Below, in pieces: positions 26,947 through 36,654 of a DNA stretch of 64,000 nucleotides. A program made the position numbers and the translations under genes. The notes under the pieces are model-generated. The model did not search any database. It saw nothing but the letters and a program-made list of their open reading frames with translations, and was not told where the DNA came from. The DNA comes from Stieleria sp. JC731 (GTDB lineage: Bacteria; Planctomycetota; Planctomycetia; Pirellulales; Pirellulaceae). The stretch's first letter is position 1; the number at the start of each line of letters is the position of its first letter. Where the stretch lies: contig NZ_JAJKFQ010000001.1 of the NCBI RefSeq assembly GCF_020966635.1, positions 620,001 to 684,000 on the forward strand, in the 5' to 3' direction.

Positions 26947-28272
26947 ATGAAAAGAATCTGCATCATCAACGTCGTCGGTCTTACCCCGCGACTGCTACGC
27001 CATGGCGAGACATTGTTCGATCTTGCCGGACGTCCCGATGAGGCCAAGCTTAGCGATGGTGATTCGCAGTTCGCCCCATGGACCAGCCCGTTACCTGCGG
27101 TGACGTGCACGTCCCAAGCAACAATGTTGACGGGGGCGGCACCACGCGATCATGGGATTGTTGCTAACGGCTGGTACTATCGTGACACACAAGAGATTCG
27201 GTTCTGGCAGCAAGCCAGATCGTTAATCGAAGCCCCGGTGTTTTACGATGACTATGAAACCGCCAAGATGTTTTGGTGGTTCAATCAGTCTTCGACGGCC
27301 AAATACAGTTGCACCCCCAAACCGCACTACGGCTGCGACGGAAGTAAGGTGTTTGATGTGCTTGATCACACCGGATGTGATCTGACAAAGAAACATGGTC
27401 CGTTTCCGTTCTTTACTTTCTGGGGACCCGGCGCCGGTCTGCCTTGCAGCCGCTGGATCGCGAACGCTTCCGCGACGGTCATGCGTGAAAACAAGCCACA
27501 GGTCACGCTCGTCTATCTGCCACACCTCGACTACGACTATCAACGTAAAACTGAGCATGACCCGCAGCGAGTTGCTGAGGTTGACCAGTGTGTTCGGATT
27601 TTGCGTTCGGCAGCCGACGATATCGATGCTCAAGTCGTTGTCGTTTCCGAGTATGGGTTGGTGCCGGTCAGTCAGCCGATCCACATCAATCGCGTCCTGC
27701 GAAAGGCCGGCTTGCTAGGGATTCGCACCGGTCCGTTCGGCGAGGTCTTGATGCCCGGTGAGTCACGCGCTTTCGCCGTTGCCGATCACCAGTTGGCTCA
27801 TATTTACATTGACAATCCGGATGATATTCCGGAGGTGCGCGAACTGCTTGAAAAGACTCCAGGCATTTGCAGCGTCTACGATGCCGATGAGTTAGAGCTG
27901 GATCATCCGCGTAGCGGTGAACTGATCGCGCTGGCAAAAAGCGATGCTTGGTTTACGTACTACTACTGGTTCGATGACAACCAAGCACCTGATTTTGCAA
28001 GGACAGTCGATATCCATCGAAAGCCTGGCTACGATCCCTGCGAATTGTTCATGACCAGCAAGCTGCGAATGGCAGGGCGGTTGTTACAAAAGAAAGCCGG
28101 GATGCGATACAAGATGGACGTCATCCCGTTGGATGCAACATTGGTTCGCGGAAGCCACGGTGTTCACCCCGATTCGATCGATGGGCCATTGGTCATTGGC
28201 CCATCCGGTCAGCAACCTTTGCCGACCGACATGCGTGATTTTGCCGGTTACGTCAGAGGTTTGTTGGAATAG
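26947..28272 (+). CDS. alkaline-phosphatase-superfamily phosphodiesterase/nucleotide pyrophosphatase-like protein
   Basis: A 441-residue cytoplasmic protein without signal peptide. The N-terminus (RICIINVVGLTPRLL) is the first strand of the fold. SPLPAVTCTSQATMLTGAAP places a Thr at the position of the nucleophile of type I phosphodiesterases; GAAPRDHGIVANGWYY follows as in the nucleotide-pyrophosphatase family. Later metal-ligand regions are LVYLPHLDYDYQRK, VVVVSEYGLVPV and RGSHGVHPD. The usual first Asp seems replaced by Gly-Leu after VV, so the first metal site may be altered. Substrate unknown; related genes occur in secondary-metabolite and envelope clusters. Convergent with the VWA operon. 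Confidence 0.8.
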   Translation: MKRICIINVVGLTPRLLRHGETLFDLAGRPDEAKLSDGDSQFAPWTSPLPAVTCTSQATMLTGAAPRDHGIVANGWYYRDTQEIRFWQQARSLIEAPVFYDDYETAKMFWWFNQSSTAKYSCTPKPHYGCDGSKVFDVLDHTGCDLTKKHGPFPFFTFWGPGAGLPCSRWIANASATVMRENKPQVTLVYLPHLDYDYQRKTEHDPQRVAEVDQCVRILRSAADDIDAQVVVVSEYGLVPVSQPIHINRVLRKAGLLGIRTGPFGEVLMPGESRAFAVADHQLAHIYIDNPDDIPEVRELLEKTPGICSVYDADELELDHPRSGELIALAKSDAWFTYYYWFDDNQAPDFARTVDIHRKPGYDPCELFMTSKLRMAGRLLQKKAGMRYKMDVIPLDATLVRGSHGVHPDSIDGPLVIGPSGQQPLPTDMRDFAGYVRGLLE

Positions 28273-28294
28273 CCTCATCGAATCCGTGTGCAAC

Positions 28295-30925
28295 TTATCG
28301 ACTCAGTTCGATTCGCCGTAAGGCCACATCGATCACGAACACCGACATCGCAATCATCAGCAGCCAAGGCCACAGCGGGAAAGGTTGCGTTGCCGTTTGC
28401 TCGCTCGTTTCAAAGATCGATTCGGGCGTAGGATCAAATCGCCCTTCGCTGACTGCCGCGATCCGTTGCAATGTTGTTGTATCGGTCGGCAGCAGTCGTA
28501 GCTCGTCGCTATAGCCGACGGAGATGCCACGTGAGACACGGCTGGTTTTTCCGCTGCTTTGGGTTTGAGCTAAGTCGATGTGATAGTCGCCACGTCGATC
28601 GGTTGGGATCGTGGCTTCGAATCGTCCGGGTGCCGTCTGACGCATCGCGATTTTTTGCCGCCCGAGACTCGGGTCGATCACGTTCAATTCCGAAGTTGCT
28701 TTTTCGATGAACGAACCGTTTTCATCAACGGAGTCGAGTGAGATATGCGTTTGATCGCCCTCACGTCGGACTTCAACAAACACACCTCGGTTTTCTTGTT
28801 TGCGCATCGCGTGTCGAATGACCTGAGCCCAGAAGGGACCGAAATCGGGCCATGACAGCCATTCACCCGCCCAGCGGTTTTTAGCATCGCTAGTAAATGC
28901 GACTGACATTCCCAGCCCGTAACGCCACCAAGCCAACAGCGGATCGCCAGCTTCACTTGCGAGAATAAACTCGGCAGTCGGTTTCGGTCGCGTGACGACA
29001 TAGCCTAGCAGCAACGGCGAAAGTTCTAGGTCGATGCCTTCGAGCACACTTGTTGGACGGACGGTTTGTGCCATGAACGGCATTTCGTTGATCGCAGACT
29101 TGCTCGCCTCGACAGTTTCTTTGGCGAATACCTGCGGCACCGCGTCTGCCGAATCACAGAAGTAGTACCGTCCTCCGCCAATCTGCGAAAGTTCTTCTAG
29201 CAATGCTTCGCTGGCGCCTTGCCCGAGCGCGACTGTCGAAAGGGTGATGCGGTTGGCTGCCATTTCGGAGGCGGCGCCTTGGAAATCACCCGCCGAGGAA
29301 ACTCCGTCGGTCATCAGGATGACGTGTTTCAGTTTGGCTGTCGCGCCACGTAGTGCATCCAGTGCGTCGACCATGCCGGGATACATGTTCGTACCACCAC
29401 TGGCCTCGATCGTACTGATCGCGTCGATAATTTGGCCTTTGTCTGATGTCGATCGTAGTTCCGATACGGTGTAGGCCGATCCGTCAAACGCAATCACGCC
29501 GATGGCATCACGTGGGCCGAGCAGTTCCACCGCACCGCGCGCGGCGTCTTTGGCAAGTTCGATTTTTTCGCCACCCATCGATCCGCTTTTGTCGATCACC
29601 AGCATCATCGCCAACGACGGTTTCTCGCGTTCTTTTTCAAAGTTGCTGCGGACCGGCAAGATCTCCTCGATCTGGGTTCGGTAGTAACCGCCAAGACCGA
29701 ACGATTGATCGCCACCGAGCATCACCAACCCGCCACCAAGTTCTTTGACGTAGATGCGAATCAGATCCATTTGCCGCATCGTCATCGCCGTCGCAGGGAC
29801 GTTGGACAAGACCACGCACTCGTAGCCTTGGATTTCTGTTAAATCCGTCGGTACACCCTGTGGTGGTCTAACTTCGACATCGATGGATTGTTCATCGAGT
29901 GCCCATCGCAACGAATCCGTTTGGTCGACATCAGGATCGATCAGCAGTACACGGGGACGTCCTTCGGCATAGACAACCGATGACGATTCATTGTTGTCCA
30001 GCAATGTGTCTTCGAATCCGCGTAGCCTTGCGGCGAAGGTTTCTTGGCGTTTCCCGAGGACCGTTTGTCGAAACCGAAAACGGTTTTCACCTTTTTGGAT
30101 TTTGACTGGCTTCGGTTCGTCTTCACCGATTTGGATATCACCACGATAAAGATCGATATAGCCTTCACCGTCACGGTTGCTACTGACGACGACTTCAACA
30201 TAAAAAGGCTGACCTTGTCGGACTTGGGTCGGTGCTTCGACTCGCGTCAGTTGGACCTCCGCTTCACTGCGGCTGGGCAGCGGGACGGTCCAGATCGGGA
30301 CGCCGCCATCGGCTGCGGTCGCGATTGGGTCTTCGCCATCGGTGGCATTGCCGTCGGATAGCAGTACAACTCGGCGAACACGCGATGGTGGCATGGAGGC
30401 GATCGCAGTTCGGACCGCAGCGTCCAGGTCAGTTCCCCGTCGTTGTTCTTGTTCGGGATCGGTCTGTTGCGTCTCTACTGATTCCGGCGATTCGGAATTT
30501 GCCGTCTTCGCATCGGTCGTGTCTTTATCGGATGATGTTGTTTCATCATCCGATTCTGGAAGGACCTCCCATTGCTGTTTTAGTGTCGAAGGTCGTTTGG
30601 CAAATTCAAGAAATCTTAGTTCGACATCTTTGCCTTCGGATGCCTTGATCGCTTGGTTGATAAAGGTGTCCGCTTTCTCTTTAGCCGCCGAATCGATGCT
30701 TTCGCTACGGTCAATCGCGAAAATCAGCATTTGCTGATTGGTCGCACGCATCAACACCGGTCCGGCAAGGGCGGCGGCCAGTAGGATCACCACCGCGACA
30801 CGCAGCACCAACGACACGCGTTTTTGCCAAGCGGGGAAATCACTTAGCGATCGAAAGTGGTACCAAATCAACCAGGGAAGGCCTGGGATCAACAAGTACA
30901 ACCAGCTTAGTTCTGACCACTTCAC
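28295..30925 (-). CDS. large membrane protein with two VWA domains
   Basis: An 876-residue protein. The start is the GTG at 30925 with GGAGGG about ten bases upstream and 17 bases after the previous stop. Two membrane helices open it (SWLYLLIPGLPWLIWYHF; VVILLAAALAGPVLM). A first VWA-like domain carries MLIFAIDRSESIDS and a second, central one MMLVIDKSGSMGGEKI, both with a DxSxS metal-ion (MIDAS) motif. Between them lies a beta domain and a segment like the class-I-glutamine-amidotransferase fold (RVLLIDPDVDQTDSLRWAL). A C-terminal helix (PLWPWLLMIAMSVFVIDVAL) anchors it. Fourth gene of a Bat-type operon; probably an envelope stress or complex-assembly factor (inference). Confidence 0.85.
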   Translation of the reverse strand: MKWSELSWLYLLIPGLPWLIWYHFRSLSDFPAWQKRVSLVLRVAVVILLAAALAGPVLMRATNQQMLIFAIDRSESIDSAAKEKADTFINQAIKASEGKDVELRFLEFAKRPSTLKQQWEVLPESDDETTSSDKDTTDAKTANSESPESVETQQTDPEQEQRRGTDLDAAVRTAIASMPPSRVRRVVLLSDGNATDGEDPIATAADGGVPIWTVPLPSRSEAEVQLTRVEAPTQVRQGQPFYVEVVVSSNRDGEGYIDLYRGDIQIGEDEPKPVKIQKGENRFRFRQTVLGKRQETFAARLRGFEDTLLDNNESSSVVYAEGRPRVLLIDPDVDQTDSLRWALDEQSIDVEVRPPQGVPTDLTEIQGYECVVLSNVPATAMTMRQMDLIRIYVKELGGGLVMLGGDQSFGLGGYYRTQIEEILPVRSNFEKEREKPSLAMMLVIDKSGSMGGEKIELAKDAARGAVELLGPRDAIGVIAFDGSAYTVSELRSTSDKGQIIDAISTIEASGGTNMYPGMVDALDALRGATAKLKHVILMTDGVSSAGDFQGAASEMAANRITLSTVALGQGASEALLEELSQIGGGRYYFCDSADAVPQVFAKETVEASKSAINEMPFMAQTVRPTSVLEGIDLELSPLLLGYVVTRPKPTAEFILASEAGDPLLAWWRYGLGMSVAFTSDAKNRWAGEWLSWPDFGPFWAQVIRHAMRKQENRGVFVEVRREGDQTHISLDSVDENGSFIEKATSELNVIDPSLGRQKIAMRQTAPGRFEATIPTDRRGDYHIDLAQTQSSGKTSRVSRGISVGYSDELRLLPTDTTTLQRIAAVSEGRFDPTPESIFETSEQTATQPFPLWPWLLMIAMSVFVIDVALRRIELSR

Positions 30926-30942
30926 TGCTATCGATCCCTCCG

Positions 30943-33003
30943 CTAGGCGACAACGCGTCTTTGAAACAACGCCCATTCGGCGATGACCAAGCCACACGCG
31001 GCCAGGACCAAATAGAACCAAGGTGAACGGCTTGCCGGGGGAAGCGGTGCTGCCGATTCATCTGAGAATTCAGGTACAGCGAGGTCGCTTTCATTCGGAT
31101 CGGTCAAATTCACCGCCACACGTTCACCCGCAGGTGATTCACTTGCAGACTCGTTCTCGTTCACTGAACTGTCCGGTTCCGGGCTCTTTGGCTCTGGGCC
31201 CTCCGGCAACGAGTCATCCGCTTCGGTTCCCGGTGGCGATGTTGCGCTCGAAAGGCGATACACGCCGACATGCTCCAAAGCACCTAGTTTTGCAAAGCCA
31301 TCTTTCACAGTGATTGGCGTCGAATCACCACTAGGTGAAATCATCGTCGCCATCACGGTCTCATCGACGTTGCCGATATCCCAGGGGACGTCTGCTGCGA
31401 TACCGGTCGTCAGCGCGGGACGGATCTCGCCCGTTTCCCTGAAGAACCAGTTCATCGCGTTGGTCATCAGGACAGGGAATGCGATTCGCAGCGGCAGATC
31501 ACTGGTGTCCAGATCCGATGCGAGCAACAGGATTCGTCCCGACTCGCGTTCTACTGAAACGCAGACTTTTGCGCCGGTCGCGGTTTCCAATAGTGTGGTC
31601 GGGGTGCCAAGGTTCTCGTTGACTTCGATATCACGACCGCCGGCAAGGATCACGTTTTGGAGCTGCACGTGACGCAGTAAGGGTGAACTCTTTTCTTGTT
31701 TCGCGATGATTGGGTTTTCCATCGCTTCGCCAATCTGCCACGCCGGTTCGGAAGCATCGCCAAGCTTTGGGCCGTCTTGCGGAATGTCAACGAACAGGAC
31801 TGGGCCGTCCGGAATTGTTTCTGGCACCGTTGCTGCAAAGATATGTAGCTTGGGTTGATCGGCTTCCTCCTCAGTCACAATCCGTACAAGAGGGATCGAT
31901 TCAAGGATTCGGTTCAGATAGAAGGATTCGCTTTCCGATCCGACGACCAAGCGAACAGGGATCTCGGGCCGATCTGGCAGAATCGCACGCGCCGTATTAT
32001 CGACCATCAAGGCGTCTTCGTCTTTCAGCTGGCCGGTCAGAACGCCACCGGCTTGTGATGTCGCGTCGATCTGTTTGCGAAAGCTTTCACCCGGTTCAAT
32101 ACTCATCGGAATGACATCCACCAAGTCGTCGTTCAGCTTCAGTGTCAGTCGGGCATCGGCGGGATTTTCGGAGAAATTTTCGACCACGACCAGCAGCGAA
32201 TAGCCGATCGGGTCCACGGTCGATCGGCGGACTTGGAATGTGGTGATCGCTACGTTGTCGAGAGATTTTCCAACGGCGATAACACGCACGTCTTCGGCAA
32301 GCAAACGTTCGCTGCTTTCGTTTTCACTTGGCTGGCTACTACCGCCGGCTGGTGTGTCTTCCGAGCCAACGTCTTGCGACGAAGTCTTCTCGGCGAACAG
32401 ATCTCGGTTCGTGATTCCGCCGTCAGTGAAAATGACAATTCTTCTGCGTTCAGGGTCACTGGCAAGGCGACGAGCGGCAGCAACAGCTTGCTTGACTTGG
32501 GTTGGCCCATCGGTCAAACGGATCTTGTCGATCGCTTCGACAACGGTAGGTGCAAAATCGGACATCCCGACGACAACACGAACGCTGGTGCCAGCGGTGA
32601 TTAACGCAATGTTGTCACCATTGCGGAGCGTCGAAGCCATGTCAGACGCTTGAGAGATCGCTGCATCCAGTCTTGTGGTTCCCGTTTCCGGATCGACAGC
32701 GCCCATGCTGGCCGAGTTGTCGACGACCAAGATCAAATCCTGGCCGCGGTCCTCTTGTGAATTCCAGAGAGGATCGGCGAGGGCAAAACCGAGGAATGCG
32801 ACGAACGCCAACTGCAACAGCAACGAAACCCAGTGTCGCAAATTTTGCCAGAGCGAACGTTGACGCTTCTGTTCGAATATTTGTTCCCAAAACAGCAACG
32901 TCGACACGGTCCGTCGACGGAGACGTGTTTTCAGAATGTAAAAGACAATGATCGGCAAGGCGACCAAAAGCCAAATCAGTTTGTCGGGTGAAGCGAATGA
33001 CAT
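30943..33003 (-). CDS. BatA-like membrane protein with VWA domain
   Basis: A 686-residue protein. The N-terminus (LIWLLVALPIIVFYIL) and second helix (WVSLLLQLAFVAFLGFALADP) are the aerotolerance-regulator BatA N-terminal module. The VWA domain follows with LILVVDNSASMGAV, a complete MIDAS DxSxS, and RRIVIFTDGGITNRDL. The rest contains CARDB/beta-type segments (YSLLVVVENFSENPADARLTL). A final helix (PWFYLVLAACGLVIAEWALF) follows a Pro/Ser/Glu-rich linker. Its stop lies 17 bases before the next VWA gene and its start 3 bases after the DUF58 gene, so the four genes form one operon. Confidence 0.88.
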   Translation of the reverse strand: MSFASPDKLIWLLVALPIIVFYILKTRLRRRTVSTLLFWEQIFEQKRQRSLWQNLRHWVSLLLQLAFVAFLGFALADPLWNSQEDRGQDLILVVDNSASMGAVDPETGTTRLDAAISQASDMASTLRNGDNIALITAGTSVRVVVGMSDFAPTVVEAIDKIRLTDGPTQVKQAVAAARRLASDPERRRIVIFTDGGITNRDLFAEKTSSQDVGSEDTPAGGSSQPSENESSERLLAEDVRVIAVGKSLDNVAITTFQVRRSTVDPIGYSLLVVVENFSENPADARLTLKLNDDLVDVIPMSIEPGESFRKQIDATSQAGGVLTGQLKDEDALMVDNTARAILPDRPEIPVRLVVGSESESFYLNRILESIPLVRIVTEEEADQPKLHIFAATVPETIPDGPVLFVDIPQDGPKLGDASEPAWQIGEAMENPIIAKQEKSSPLLRHVQLQNVILAGGRDIEVNENLGTPTTLLETATGAKVCVSVERESGRILLLASDLDTSDLPLRIAFPVLMTNAMNWFFRETGEIRPALTTGIAADVPWDIGNVDETVMATMISPSGDSTPITVKDGFAKLGALEHVGVYRLSSATSPPGTEADDSLPEGPEPKSPEPDSSVNENESASESPAGERVAVNLTDPNESDLAVPEFSDESAAPLPPASRSPWFYLVLAACGLVIAEWALFQRRVVA

Positions 33004-33006
33004 GGT

Positions 33007-33924
33007 TTACCCCACCGCCGCGGCACGCATCATTTTTAGAAGCACCGCATCGAAAGGCACGTCCGTTGTCGTTCGGGTATGCGCCAAACCATGGGTACGA
33101 CAGTAGCGTTCGATATCAGCAACAAAGGTTTCGAACAGCTTTTTGTATTGCTTCAGTTTCCGCTCTGTGACCGTCACCTTTTTCTCAACGCCTGTTTCGC
33201 AATCAACCAATTGGACGTCACCAAGTAAATCGGGTGCGGCTTCTGATTGCGTATGAATTTGGATGACGTGTGGTTCAAACTGTGCATAGCGAAGTCGGTC
33301 AACGCCATCGCGGAAGCCTGCTTGGTCGAACAGATCACTGATCACAATGGCCAAGCCTGTACGCGGTGCTCGGGACACGAATTCACCCACGGCACGTTTC
33401 AGGTCCGTCGGTTCGGCATGGCATTTCAAGCCTTCCAAGAAACGCAGCACACTTAGGATTTGGTCCTTGCCGCGAACCAAAGGCATCGAGACCTTCGAAC
33501 CTTCGGCGTAGGCGAAAATTGACACGCGGTCCAAGTCAGCAAGCGCGATGTAGCAGAGCGCCGCGGCGATCTGTCGCGCCAATGTGAACTTTGCGGTTTG
33601 CTTTTTGTCGACCAAGCTTGGGTCCTCGACCGACATGCTTTGTGAAACGTCCAGCAAGATATAGACATGCAAGTCTTCCTCTTCCTGGAAACGCTTCAGT
33701 AAGAGGTCTCCATGGCGTGCGTACACGTTCCAATCTAAGTACCTCAGGTCGTCACCGTGGATGTATTCACGGTGGTCGGAAAATTCGATTCCGCCACCGG
33801 TTTGCATGGTGCGACGTTGGGCAAGCAACTGTCCTTGGAACATTCGTTTGCTGAGCAAAGAAAGGTATTCCAATTGCTTTAGAAATTCAGAGTCAAAGAT
33901 TGGCGCCGAGGTTTCGTTTGCCAT
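33007..33924 (-). CDS. DUF58-domain protein
   Basis: A 305-residue soluble protein. The DUF58 signature GGGIEFSDHREYIHGDDLRY followed by LDWNVYARHGDLLLKRF is intact. A VWA-like half follows (VYILLDVSQSMSVEDPSLV with DxSxS, then LAIVISDLFDQAGFRDGVD). DUF58 proteins are standard partners of MoxR AAA+ ATPases, whose gene lies 33 bases upstream. The pair is thought to act in assembly or metal loading of other proteins; the client here is unknown. Confidence 0.92.
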   Translation of the reverse strand: MANETSAPIFDSEFLKQLEYLSLLSKRMFQGQLLAQRRTMQTGGGIEFSDHREYIHGDDLRYLDWNVYARHGDLLLKRFQEEEDLHVYILLDVSQSMSVEDPSLVDKKQTAKFTLARQIAAALCYIALADLDRVSIFAYAEGSKVSMPLVRGKDQILSVLRFLEGLKCHAEPTDLKRAVGEFVSRAPRTGLAIVISDLFDQAGFRDGVDRLRYAQFEPHVIQIHTQSEAAPDLLGDVQLVDCETGVEKKVTVTERKLKQYKKLFETFVADIERYCRTHGLAHTRTTTDVPFDAVLLKMMRAAAVG

Positions 33925-33957
33925 CAGTTCACTTCAATCGAGGCAGATGGGCAATCA

Positions 33958-34965
33958 CTAAACCGCGACTTCTTGACCGACCTTTTCGAGCAGGTCGTCT
34001 AAGATTGAGTCGACGCGAATGCCTTCGGCTTGGCCTTCGAAATTCAGCATGACGCGGTGGCGAAGGACCGAGTGAACAACGCTTCGTAGATCATCACGGC
34101 AGACATGGAATCGGCCATCGAGAACCGCTTTGATCTTGGCACACAGGATTAACGCTTGGGCGCCGCGGGGGCTGCTTCCATAGCGGACAAACTGTCGAAC
34201 CATCGGGGTTGCGGTTTCATGTTCGGGGTGAGTGCCCATGATGAGCAAGATAGCGTACCGCCGGACGTCGTCGGCGATCGGGATCAAGCGTGACAGCTGG
34301 CCCATGCGGACAACGCGTTCAGCCGAGACGACTTTGTCGGGTGGAGCGATCTCGCCGGCGGTGGTGCGATCCATGATGGTTTCCATTTCCTCGGTGGTCG
34401 GAAACGGAACCATCAGTTTCATCAGAAAACGGTCCAGTTGAGCTTCGGGCAATGGATAAGTGCCTTCCATCTCAAGCGGGTTCTGGGTCGCCAAAACAAA
34501 GAATAGTCCGTCAAGTTGATGCGATGTGCCGGCGACGGTCACGCTATGTTCCTGCATCGCTTCGAGGAGCGCAGACTGAGTTTTGGGGGTCGCACGGTTG
34601 ATCTCGTCAGCCAAGACGACGTTGGCAAATAGAGGCCCACGCTGGAACTGAAATTCCTTTTGGCCGTCGTTGCCTTCGACCAAAATGTTAGTCCCGATCA
34701 GGTCAGCCGGCATCAAGTCTGGGGTGAACTGGATTCGGCTAAATGGCGCCTCGAGGACTTCGCTTAGTGTCCGGACCAACAGTGTTTTCCCAAGTCCAGG
34801 GACGCCTTCGAGCAAGACGTGTCCGCCCGCGATCATCGAGATGAGGACACCGTCAACGATCGGCTCTTGGCCAACGATTCGCTTGGCAACTTCATTGCGC
34901 AGTTTCGCAAATTCATCGCGGAAGTGACTCAGTTCGCTGCGGAATTCGTCTTCAGATAGTTGCAT
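33958..34965 (-). CDS. MoxR-type AAA+ ATPase
   Basis: A 335-residue AAA+ protein. Walker A is GVPGLGKT at residues 54-61, Walker B VVLADEINRA, sensor-like FVLATQNPLEMEGTYPLPEA; the motif EAQLDRFLMKL is the MoxR hallmark. The C-terminal lid region contains RYGSSPRGAQALILCAKIKA, typical of the family. It acts as a chaperone-like ATPase with the DUF58 and VWA proteins of the same operon. First gene of the unit; the promoter should lie in the 358 bases shared with the divergent Trx7/PDZ gene. Confidence 0.94.
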   Translation of the reverse strand: MQLSEDEFRSELSHFRDEFAKLRNEVAKRIVGQEPIVDGVLISMIAGGHVLLEGVPGLGKTLLVRTLSEVLEAPFSRIQFTPDLMPADLIGTNILVEGNDGQKEFQFQRGPLFANVVLADEINRATPKTQSALLEAMQEHSVTVAGTSHQLDGLFFVLATQNPLEMEGTYPLPEAQLDRFLMKLMVPFPTTEEMETIMDRTTAGEIAPPDKVVSAERVVRMGQLSRLIPIADDVRRYAILLIMGTHPEHETATPMVRQFVRYGSSPRGAQALILCAKIKAVLDGRFHVCRDDLRSVVHSVLRHRVMLNFEGQAEGIRVDSILDDLLEKVGQEVAV

Positions 34966-35323
34966 TCGCGATTTTCCTGTCAGTTCAGAACGTCGACTTG
35001 AAGTCGTCTCTCGGGTGGCAAGCTCTATTGATAACCTGTTGGTTGGTCAGATGCAAAGGATTTGGCTTGGCTGTTAGACAAACCGTCTGAAAAACTCTTT
35101 TGTGGCTAAAGTCAGTGAAGTCGGCTTTAGTGCTTGGAAAGCTGATAAACTGCCGTTCCTACGGGCTTGATGTGATCCGCTATGCGGGTGCGCTAATCGG
35201 TGAAAAGGTTTTTCGTTGGTGCTTGGACAGTTCTTAGGTTGTTTCGCTTTTCGTCCCTCGAATAAGCAAGGTTTCTGTCCAGCCAAGTTGTGCAGTTCAA
35301 TCTAATTCCCAAAAGGCGATGCG
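34966..35323. other. divergent intergenic region, moxR / Trx7-PDZ gene
   Basis: A 358-base interval between divergent genes. I see no convincing gene. A 6-bp inverted repeat (CTAAAG ... CTTTAG, about 35107-35131) is the only visible symmetry. It should contain the promoters of both units, but no consensus elements are clear enough to call. Confidence 0.5.
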
Positions 35324-36622
35324 ATGAAAAAGGTCTTGGCTTTGGCGGTCATGGTGTCCTTCGTGCTTGCGATTGGTAATGCAGACTGTTTGGCAAAAGA
35401 TCGTGAGGAGGCGGTGCGTGGCGATAAACGCCGCGTCGAAGCCGAAGGGTTTTGGATGTATAACGAAATTCCCGGTGCGATCGAAAAAGCAAAGGAAACC
35501 GGCAAGCCGATCGTTGTGGTGCTGCGTTGTTTGCCTTGCGAAGAATGCGTCAAACTGGACGATGAGCTTGTGGACAACGATCCCGTCATCCGACCCTTGC
35601 TGGAACAGTTTGTTTGTGTTCGCCAAGTCGGAACAAATGGATTGGACCTCAATACGTTCCAGTATGACACTGACCAGTCATGGGCTGTCTTCTTTTTAAA
35701 TGCGGACAAAACGATCTATGGACGTTTTGGTACTCGATCTCACCGCACCGAATGGTACGGCGACGTCTCTTTGAAAGGCCTTGCCAAAGCCTTGCAGGGG
35801 GCGCTTTACTTGCACAAAAACTTGGACCGGTATCAATCGGCCTTGGACGGTAAACGCGGCGAACCGCTGGAGGTTGCGTCGCCGGAGCAGTATCCGTCGC
35901 TCAAAGATCGCTATACCGATTCGCTTGACTACAAAGGCGATGTTGTCAAAAGTTGCATCCACTGTCACCAGATCGGTGATGCGCAGCGTGAGTACTACTG
36001 GAGTTCCGGTAAAGCGATTCCGGATAAAGTCTTGTGGCCATATCCCCATCCCAAGTCGTTGGGGATGGTGATGGATCCGAACGAGATGGCAACGGTAAAG
36101 TCGGTTGATCCCGATTCGATCGCTTATCAAAGCGGGTTACGTGAAGGTGATCAGATCCAGCGTTTGGATGGACAGGTGCTGTTGTCGATCGCGGATTTGC
36201 AATGGGTTCTGCACAACGTCAACCCTGACGGAGCGTCCGTGGCGATGCAAATCAATCGAAACGGAAATCAAGAGAGCCTGACGTTGGATTTGCCAGCAGG
36301 ATGGCGTAAGGCAGGCGACTTGTCATGGCGTGTTTCGACTTGGGGCCTGCGGCGAATCGGCGGCGGCGGAATGGTGATCGGCGATCCTCAGGGGGACGGC
36401 TTGTTGGTCAAGAATGTCGGCCAGTATGGAAAGCATCGCGCGGCTAAAGATGTCGGGATCCGAAAAGGCGACATCTTGCTTTCCTATGACGGACGTCAGT
36501 TTGACCGTGAGCAGGACATGCTGACCTACGTTGTCAAGGAAAAACGCGCTGGCGACAAAGTCGATGTCAAAGTCCGTCGCGGCGGCAAAGAGCTGACCTT
36601 CCGGTTGCCGATTCAGGAGTAG
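35324..36622 (+). CDS. Trx7/PDZ-type exported protein with CxxC and CxxCH motifs
   Basis: A 432-residue exported protein (signal LALAVMVSFVLAIGNADCLA). Residues about 40-165 are thioredoxin-like: AKETGKPIVVVLRCLPCEEC (Cys69, Cys72, Cys75), then WAVFFLNADKTIYGRFG. A CIHCHQ at 211-216 has the CxxCH pattern of a covalent c-type heme site. Two PDZ domains follow: about 245-310 (SVDPDSIAYQSGLREGDQIQ) and 335-430 (AKDVGIRKGDILLSYDGR). This matches the planctomycete Trx7/PDZ (seleno)protein family; in some relatives selenocysteine is used at the redox site, here all codons are Cys. Likely an envelope redox protein. A strong terminator follows. Confidence 0.82.
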   Translation: MKKVLALAVMVSFVLAIGNADCLAKDREEAVRGDKRRVEAEGFWMYNEIPGAIEKAKETGKPIVVVLRCLPCEECVKLDDELVDNDPVIRPLLEQFVCVRQVGTNGLDLNTFQYDTDQSWAVFFLNADKTIYGRFGTRSHRTEWYGDVSLKGLAKALQGALYLHKNLDRYQSALDGKRGEPLEVASPEQYPSLKDRYTDSLDYKGDVVKSCIHCHQIGDAQREYYWSSGKAIPDKVLWPYPHPKSLGMVMDPNEMATVKSVDPDSIAYQSGLREGDQIQRLDGQVLLSIADLQWVLHNVNPDGASVAMQINRNGNQESLTLDLPAGWRKAGDLSWRVSTWGLRRIGGGGMVIGDPQGDGLLVKNVGQYGKHRAAKDVGIRKGDILLSYDGRQFDREQDMLTYVVKEKRAGDKVDVKVRRGGKELTFRLPIQE

Positions 36623-36654
36623 CGTGTTGCCTTCATCGCGTTGTTAAAATAAAC

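Noticed and set aside
35324-36622. Possible in-frame UGA selenocysteine in the Trx7/PDZ gene
   Set aside because: The redox positions are Cys codons and the frame has no internal TGA.
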